DNA of 42,071 bases, from positions 1-42,071 of the forward strand of contig CAYZJK010000004.1 of NCBI GenBank assembly GCA_964479125.1. Direction: 5' to 3'. Below are positions 36,602-42,071 of this stretch, piece by piece; position 1 is the stretch's first letter; every line of letters begins with the position of its first letter. Source of the stretch: CAYZJK01 sp964479125. GTDB lineage: Bacteria; Patescibacteriota; Saccharimonadia; Saccharimonadales; Saccharimonadaceae. Both the position numbers and the translations under genes were made by a program. The notes under the pieces are model-generated. The model searched no databases. It was not told where the DNA came from and saw only the letters and a program-made list of their open reading frames with translations.

Positions 36602-39022
36602 ATGATGGCAATATTCTTAGTTGTTATAGCACTTATTACAGGTTACCTCCTGGGCCTGAATCGACGAGCGGAAGTAAAGCCTACCGCTCCAGAACAAACT
36701 AAAAGCAAAGAAGGCTATAGTGCTGGTTACTACCAGGCGATTAAAGATGTGCGCAAGACAGCTAAGATCCTTAATCGAAACGGTGAGGCTGCGCCGGTTG
36801 ATAAGGTGTTGACGACCCTGCTTGGCCAGGCCGAGACACCTAGCTATGAGGTCCAGGCTAAGGCAGCTAAGACTACTAAAGCTAGCTCTGCAAAACCTAC
36901 TGCTAAGAAATCTCTTCTTACTTCTCCAGTTAAGACAGCTGATATTCTTCCAAATATAACTCTAGTAGTTGGTGCAGTTTTAATTCTGGCGTCAGCTAGT
37001 TTGATGACAGTATTGATCGAAGAGCCGCTTATTACTAGTGTTATCCTCATGATGGGTGTTGTAGTATTCTTTGCTTTAGCGCTTAGGTTTACTAATGTAA
37101 AAAGCTATCTGCCGGCTGGGTTAACTTTTCTAGGTTTAAGTGTTGCTCTTATTCCGCTGGCAACAGCTCCTATTCCAGGTCTGACTGCAGTGTCGCAGTG
37201 GATTATTACATCGATTGTTGCGACAGGTATGCTAGCTTATGTTAGTCGAACTCGTAGCTTTGCAATTATTCCATACGCTACTACCATCGCCTTCTTCTCA
37301 TTAGTGATGTCTATTGCTAGAGGGCTAACAGATGATATCTTCTGGTCATTCGTAGCCGTAATTGTAGTAACGATGGCTATATATATGGTTCGACTCAAGA
37401 AGCCACTATATATTGCTATGAAGTTTGATACGCCGGCCATTCTATCTACAGCTTGGCTACCAGGTGTGACGGCGTTTGTTTCACTGTTTTATATATCATC
37501 AATTGGTATTGAGAAGATTCATATTATCTTGGCTCTAGCGGTCGCTTATTATCTAGTCGTTTGGTTAAGCACTAGTCGTTATATTCACGAGTTAATCGCT
37601 AAGTTTATTGGTGTAATTCTACTAAGTAGTATTACTTATGAGCATATTGCTCCGATTGGCACTGTTTATGCAAGTCTATCGTTTGCCTTGATTGGTGTAG
37701 CTATGGTGTCTTCTAGTTTAGTCGGCTGGAAGCGAGCTAAGGAGAAGCGCTATATATTTGCCTATGAAGTTGCATGGTTGGTGGCAGGCTTTGCCACTCT
37801 TTGGTATGCCTATTTATTAGCTTCAGCTGCATCTGGAAATTATATATTTGCAGCAGTTCTAGCGCTGATTGCAATGGCTCTATCTCTACTTGTTACACAA
37901 GTTAGTCAGAGGGTTTGGTTTAGTGTTAACGCCATTTTTGCAGTTGCGATGGCGGTAGTGTCAATATCTCAATGGTTAATTGTCTTGGTTAATAGCTGGG
38001 ATCAGGTATATTTTATAACTGCTAGTCTAATGATTTCGATTGGTGCGTTTATGCTTTGGGTGTATGTCAAAACCGACAAGGTGGCTTCCTATATTGCAGC
38101 CGGTGGAGTCTTGTTCTTCGCTTACCTAGCTTTCATCTACTTATCTCAAACTGAGGCTGCTCAGATTAGGCTACCTGAAATACTAGTAGCAGTACTGAGC
38201 TACGTGGTAGCTAAGCGACAGAAGTGGCCAGTGTTATATATAGTCGGTAATGTAATCCTGTTTATCGCCACTTCTCTATCTATCCAGTCGCTAGGTGAAG
38301 ATAGGTATGGCACATTCGCATTGCTGGGAATTCTATCTGGATTAATTATCCTCTCAGTTATGGCGTTTCTGCAGAAAGAAAATGTCAGGAAGTGGACTCT
38401 GGCTTCAATCGTCTTAATTACCCTGCCAGCTTACGTGACTGCCAAGAGTTACATGTCTACGCCAGGGGCTTACGATACGCTTAGGTATGCCTCCCTTTCA
38501 ATACTAGTAATCGGAACTGCTGCAGCTCACTTACTTCAGGTCAGGTCAGGAGCTGTGAGGGGAGTAAGGCTTGCTCATGAGCTGACCGCCTACGGATTAT
38601 TGATATTATTGATTGAATTCTTGCAGACGATTGATGTTAGTGGATATATTCACCAGGCAATCTATGCTCACATAGTTGGCGTGGCGCTAGTTTACGTGTC
38701 GCTCTATGTCTATAAGGGAGATAGATTCAAGAAGCAAGCAATGGTTCGACAAGTTATAGCGGCAATAATAGTATCCGGTTCACTAGCAAATTACGCTCTG
38801 GGTGGTGAGTTTGTGGCGCAGATGCTATTCCTAGTCGAGCATGCAATTATTTTAGCCGTAGCGCTTAGGTTCCAAGTTAGGTGGTTAGTTTATTGGGCTA
38901 GCGCTATGCTTGTGTTCGCTGCACTGTGGATTCTTCAGGCGCCTGCTTCAATTATGCTATTCCTGGTTGGTATCGGGTTGATAGCATTTGTGGTCCGCTC
39001 AGTCTCAAAGAGTACACGTTAG
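36602..39022 (+). CDS. Large polytopic membrane protein of unknown function, 806 aa
   Basis: N-terminal TM helix (about 2-18), about 95 residues of Lys/Ala/Thr-rich cytoplasmic segment (including KTTKASSAKPTAKKS), then from about residue 117 to the end roughly 20 closely packed TM helices with short loops. No cysteines were noted in the helices and no catalytic motif is visible. This plan resembles DUF2339/DUF2157-type large membrane proteins, but the match is only by shape. TATACT lies six bases before the ATG, so the mRNA is leaderless. Follows dnaJ by 21 bases with no terminator between, yet has its own promoter. Confidence 0.7.
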   Translation: MMAIFLVVIALITGYLLGLNRRAEVKPTAPEQTKSKEGYSAGYYQAIKDVRKTAKILNRNGEAAPVDKVLTTLLGQAETPSYEVQAKAAKTTKASSAKPTAKKSLLTSPVKTADILPNITLVVGAVLILASASLMTVLIEEPLITSVILMMGVVVFFALALRFTNVKSYLPAGLTFLGLSVALIPLATAPIPGLTAVSQWIITSIVATGMLAYVSRTRSFAIIPYATTIAFFSLVMSIARGLTDDIFWSFVAVIVVTMAIYMVRLKKPLYIAMKFDTPAILSTAWLPGVTAFVSLFYISSIGIEKIHIILALAVAYYLVVWLSTSRYIHELIAKFIGVILLSSITYEHIAPIGTVYASLSFALIGVAMVSSSLVGWKRAKEKRYIFAYEVAWLVAGFATLWYAYLLASAASGNYIFAAVLALIAMALSLLVTQVSQRVWFSVNAIFAVAMAVVSISQWLIVLVNSWDQVYFITASLMISIGAFMLWVYVKTDKVASYIAAGGVLFFAYLAFIYLSQTEAAQIRLPEILVAVLSYVVAKRQKWPVLYIVGNVILFIATSLSIQSLGEDRYGTFALLGILSGLIILSVMAFLQKENVRKWTLASIVLITLPAYVTAKSYMSTPGAYDTLRYASLSILVIGTAAAHLLQVRSGAVRGVRLAHELTAYGLLILLIEFLQTIDVSGYIHQAIYAHIVGVALVYVSLYVYKGDRFKKQAMVRQVIAAIIVSGSLANYALGGEFVAQMLFLVEHAIILAVALRFQVRWLVYWASAMLVFAALWILQAPASIMLFLVGIGLIAFVVRSVSKSTR

Positions 39023-39124
39023 TGTTGGATGCAGTAAAAATTACAGATACAAACTAAGTTGCTTAAGCTTGAAAAACAGGGGTTTAAGCGTATAGTTATA
39101 TACGTCTAACAACTACTGTTTGCC

Positions 39125-39153
39125 TTGACTTTATTGATAAATAATGATAATAT
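39125..39153 (+). promoter_or_regulatory. Promoter of the VirB6/TrbL-like gene
   Basis: TTGACT (39125-39130), 17-base spacer, TAATAT (39148-39153), 11 bases before ATG 39165; no Shine-Dalgarno sequence. Confidence 0.55.
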
Positions 39154-39164
39154 ATTACTGATTT

Positions 39165-41843
39165 ATGCGAGTACACAATATGTCTAAATTGTGGGTGGCA
39201 GGTGTTTTCAGAAAAAGTGCCTTAACCGCCTTCGCTGCCATCTTTGCGGCCTTCTTTTTGACACTCGTGTTTCCTTCGGCTGACGCTTATGCAGCCGACG
39301 CCACCTGGGAAGGTGGTTCAGTTGTTTATAATGGCGACACTTATCAGGGACCAAGACAAGCGGCCGATGGCAACCCGCCTGGTATACCTAATGGTGCAAC
39401 CTACTACGAATATCTAAACGACGGGGAGGCCCGCGTTGTTTATTTTGAAGGAGATCCAACCAATGCCGACTCGGCCAGGACGGCAACCTACAGGGTGTCA
39501 GATGGAAATTATGTCCAAACCGGACGGGCGTCAACCATTACGATCGATAAACAGGTTGATGTAGAGGCGGATACTAGTGAGGGTGATGAGAATATAACCG
39601 CCTGTGTGGTGAACGGTATCGGATATATCTTATGTCCGATTATTCAATTTTTAGCTGAAGCTACTGATACAGTGTACGGTTACCTAGAGAACTTCTTGCA
39701 GGTTGAGCCATTAATCGCCAACCAGGACTCTACCCTTTATAGGGCTTGGGCGATAGCCAGGAATGTTGCCAACCTAGCCTTCATCGTTGTTTTTATGGTA
39801 GTTATTTACTCCCAATTAACTAGCGTTGGGTTGAATAATTACGACATAAAACGAACAATTCCGAGAATGTTAGTCGCGGCTGTGGCGGTTAACCTCTCTT
39901 ACTTCATTGCTGCATTTCTAGTTGACTTGTCTAATATTGTGGGAAGTAGTCTTAATCAGTTATTTATCTCAATAGTGAATGAAGTCGGGCAAGGTGCCGA
40001 AAGAAACGTTTTAGCCTCGGCTAGTTTTGCCGAGATAGCTACCTACGTGCTATCAGGAGGCACAATTATAGCTGCAGGTCTATTCCAGGGTGCTGTTGCT
40101 CTGTCTGGTATGGGGATGGGTGTACTGTTCCTCTTTGTCTTTATTTTAGTTCCTATAGCCACTATAGTTCTTGTCACGGTTGCAGTGTTAGCAGCTAGGC
40201 TTGCACTTATCACTGTTTTAATTGTTTTAGCGCCCTTGGCTTTTGTGGCGTACGTACTCCCTGGAACAAAGCAATGGTATGACAAGTGGCAGGATTTATT
40301 TGCCACTATGCTTCTAATGTACCCAATGTTTGCTGTTTTGTTTGGCGGATCACACCTAGCTAGCTATTTAATTGCTCAGAACGCCGATAGGTGGGAGACA
40401 GTTTTGATTGCATTGTTTGTTCAAGCTGTGCCGCTAGTGATCACACCCTTCTTAATCAGGTTCAGCGGTAGGCTGCTCGGTAACTTTGCCGGCATGGTTA
40501 ATAATCCTGCCAAGGGCTTATCAGATAGATCTAAGAATTTTGCACGAGATAGGATGGCGGAGAATAGAGAAAGAAGGATTGCAACCGGCGCTCCTGGCTC
40601 TGGATTAGGAGCCTGGAGTGATGATAGGCGACGTAATCGAGAAGGGCGACGTAAACGATATGAAGAGCGTAGCGCTCTTCGCTTTGCACGTTCCGCAGCT
40701 GGTAAACAGCTAACCTTAGATATGATGGCGGACAGTGATGAGAAGGGTATCCAGGATAATTTAACCTCCGCTGAATATGAGGCCAATAAACTGCGAAGGA
40801 GTCCGGAGGGCGGATACACTAATCCAGCTGACCATAGGAGGGCTATCCGAGCCAAAGAAGCTGACTTGCGGGTTGCTATTAATAGGGCGAGGTCTGAAAC
40901 TTTTCTTGAGGAGCTGCAGTCTTCTGAGGGGAGAGAGGTTTACGCTGCGTCTCTTGAGGCTGGTGGAAGTAAGCTTGATAAGGATGTAGACTTAGCTGCT
41001 GCGAAAGAGCTTGGTGGTCTTGCTCATAGAAAGATAGCTATGGATTCTGCACGAACTAACGCGGACAATGCTAAGCGTGTTGAGTATGCTAAGTTGGTTA
41101 GCGATAGGGAAAACGGACATGCTCTTCGACAGGCTGCTGCCGGAGTAGCTGGTGCAAAGGGTGAATTTATGGCGCAAGGTCGAGCAATTAAAGACGTACG
41201 CGCGGACTTCGGAGCAGGAACCTCAGTATTTGCTGAGATGATGAGACACTATAATCTCGAGGGAGGTGACGTGCAGAAATTGGCCATGGGTAAGGAGTCT
41301 GTCGCTGTATATGACCCTGCTACTGGCCAAGAGGTCATGAAGTTCGACCATAACGATGAGTACGTTCGTGACGCTGCTATTGAGATGGTTATGCAGGGCA
41401 AGGGTACATACGATATGATGCTAGAAATTATCCAAAAGTCAGCGCAGCCTGAGTTTGCGTCTCATCGAGGTACTATAGTGGGTAATCTATCTAAGTTTAT
41501 GGATAAAGCTAAGCTTGGTGGGTCTTTCTATGACAAGGTGGGGTCAGGTAAGGTTCCTAATATGGATGTATATCTTGAGGAGGTTTCTAAGGCAGTTCTT
41601 GATGGTAAGTTTAGCTCAGAGAAGCTCGTAAAAATGGATGCGCCAGCTCTTGAGCACTGGGCAGACTCTCTAGGCAAACTAAACGCCCTGAACCCTAAGC
41701 ATGCAGCTCAGCTAGAGGCTATTAAGAAGTCTGCAGCTAGTGCTCTGGTTGATGAGCAGTTAGAGTCATTGATCAATGATAATTCTAGAGAGTATCTTAA
41801 TAGGATTGTAAAGTTTGATCCAACAAAGATGCCTGTAAGATAA
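39165..41843 (+). CDS. VirB6/TrbL-like polytopic protein with long cytoplasmic tail
   Basis: An 892-aa protein. Signal or first TM (about 15-45, ending DAYAADA), an outer domain of about 100 residues (WEGGSVVYNGDTYQGP...), then a membrane core at about 150-440: helices near 195-215, 235-260, 300-375 and 405-435, with APLAFVAYVLPGTKQWYDKWQDLF, the sequence style of VirB6/TrbL type IV secretion proteins common in CPR. After about residue 440 comes some 450 residues of charged, helical cytoplasmic tail (RDRMAENRERR onwards). M at 39180 (MSKLWVAG) is an alternative start. No other secretion gene is in view. An IS transposase fragment begins 33 bases past the stop, so the 3' end may have been altered by insertion. 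Confidence 0.72.
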   Translation: MRVHNMSKLWVAGVFRKSALTAFAAIFAAFFLTLVFPSADAYAADATWEGGSVVYNGDTYQGPRQAADGNPPGIPNGATYYEYLNDGEARVVYFEGDPTNADSARTATYRVSDGNYVQTGRASTITIDKQVDVEADTSEGDENITACVVNGIGYILCPIIQFLAEATDTVYGYLENFLQVEPLIANQDSTLYRAWAIARNVANLAFIVVFMVVIYSQLTSVGLNNYDIKRTIPRMLVAAVAVNLSYFIAAFLVDLSNIVGSSLNQLFISIVNEVGQGAERNVLASASFAEIATYVLSGGTIIAAGLFQGAVALSGMGMGVLFLFVFILVPIATIVLVTVAVLAARLALITVLIVLAPLAFVAYVLPGTKQWYDKWQDLFATMLLMYPMFAVLFGGSHLASYLIAQNADRWETVLIALFVQAVPLVITPFLIRFSGRLLGNFAGMVNNPAKGLSDRSKNFARDRMAENRERRIATGAPGSGLGAWSDDRRRNREGRRKRYEERSALRFARSAAGKQLTLDMMADSDEKGIQDNLTSAEYEANKLRRSPEGGYTNPADHRRAIRAKEADLRVAINRARSETFLEELQSSEGREVYAASLEAGGSKLDKDVDLAAAKELGGLAHRKIAMDSARTNADNAKRVEYAKLVSDRENGHALRQAAAGVAGAKGEFMAQGRAIKDVRADFGAGTSVFAEMMRHYNLEGGDVQKLAMGKESVAVYDPATGQEVMKFDHNDEYVRDAAIEMVMQGKGTYDMMLEIIQKSAQPEFASHRGTIVGNLSKFMDKAKLGGSFYDKVGSGKVPNMDVYLEEVSKAVLDGKFSSEKLVKMDAPALEHWADSLGKLNALNPKHAAQLEAIKKSAASALVDEQLESLINDNSREYLNRIVKFDPTKMPVR

Positions 41844-41849
41844 CACCAT

Positions 41850-42071
41850 GCGGGATGTTATCTAGCGTAGAGAACTCAGAACCTTTGCAACATCTCGCTA
41901 GGTGTCTCCATCTGTATCCCTAAGTGTACACGTTCGTTGTTGTAGTAGTCCAGGTAGTTGGCTAGCTTGGTCTGGAGTTTAGGGAGCGCGGAACGCTCCC
42001 AGAAGTCCAACCACCTAAGCGCTCCTCTCTGTAAATATGTAGTAGTAGATACAGTTTAGGACGCCTACCTT
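41850..42071 (-). mobile_element. IS3/IS481-type insertion element, 3' end of transposase (partial)
   Basis: The minus strand from about 42055 to TGA at 41876-41878 reads LANYLDYYNNERVHLGIQMETPSEMLQRF, the typical C-terminal end of a DDE integrase-core transposase (YNxxRxHxxL...TPxE). Upstream residues are FWERSALPKLQTK. An in-frame TAA at 42056-42058 suggests a frameshift or decay, unless the true frame changes beyond the window. Bases between 41850 and 41875 (TGTTATCTAGCG...) may be the IS end, with GATGTT and AACATC arms nearby, but a terminal repeat cannot be confirmed without the other end. Confidence 0.75.

Overview
This window looks like a chromosomal segment of a Candidatus Saccharibacteria (TM7) or closely related Patescibacteria/CPR bacterium. 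The reasons are compact genes, shortened housekeeping proteins (MurC 414 aa, TilS 285 aa, HrcA 237 aa), many small single-TM or secreted proteins of no known family, a VirB6/TrbL-like protein with a long cytoplasmic tail, prepilin-like sequences, and many genes whose -10 box lies 6-9 bases before the start codon (leaderless mRNAs). TGA is a normal stop here, so the SR1/Gracilibacteria code is not in use. The taxon is my inference from gene content.

Layout. 1-3.1 kb: C-terminal part of a YihY/BrkB membrane protein, a 30-codon ORF with its own promoter and terminator, a membrane-anchored DsbA-like oxidoreductase (-) and a CBS-domain membrane protein. 3.1-10.5 kb: aspS, a DUF948-like/YtxH-like pair, an operon of a secreted protein, a membrane protein and trmB, a hypothetical gene (-), murC (-), a membrane protein and a conserved small protein. 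10.6-11.6 kb: two broken type IV prepilin genes (-). 11.7-13.5 kb: tRNA-Ala(GGC) and a CAU tRNA that resembles tRNA-Ile2 (both -), a DivIC/FtsB-like gene, a membrane protein, a small minus-strand ORF interrupted by TGA, and initiator tRNA (-). 13.6-16.0 kb: a minus-strand operon of a membrane protein, a stand-alone ATP-cone protein and a flavin oxidoreductase that has lost both redox cysteines. 16.1-19.8 kb: three unrecognised helical proteins, each with a hairpin at the predicted mRNA 5' end and a strong terminator, then a 46-aa ORF, elongator tRNA-Met, a helical protein and an HExxH metallopeptidase.

19.8-29.6 kb: YggT-like (-), tilS, ftsH, murJ, an anchored protein, lepA, gmk and hrcA-grpE. 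29.7-32.6 kb: a large secreted esterase (-) with a Gly/Ser linker that contains a 100-N assembly gap. 32.7-36.6 kb: dnaK, an anchored protein and dnaJ. 36.6-41.8 kb: an ~806-aa polytopic membrane protein and the VirB6/TrbL-like protein. The right edge holds the 3' end of an IS3/IS481-type transposase.

How the parts fit. hrcA, dnaK and dnaJ each carry a CIRCE operator whose 9-base spacer contains the -35 hexamer, so HrcA should block polymerase directly in a three-promoter chaperone regulon. TilS, which makes lysidine on tRNA-Ile(CAU), sits in the same window as all three kinds of CAU tRNA. MurC, MurJ, DivIC/FtsB-like and FtsH form an envelope and division set. The least explained parts are the 16.1-18.0 kb hairpin-led genes, the cysteine-free oxidoreductase operon and the secreted esterase.
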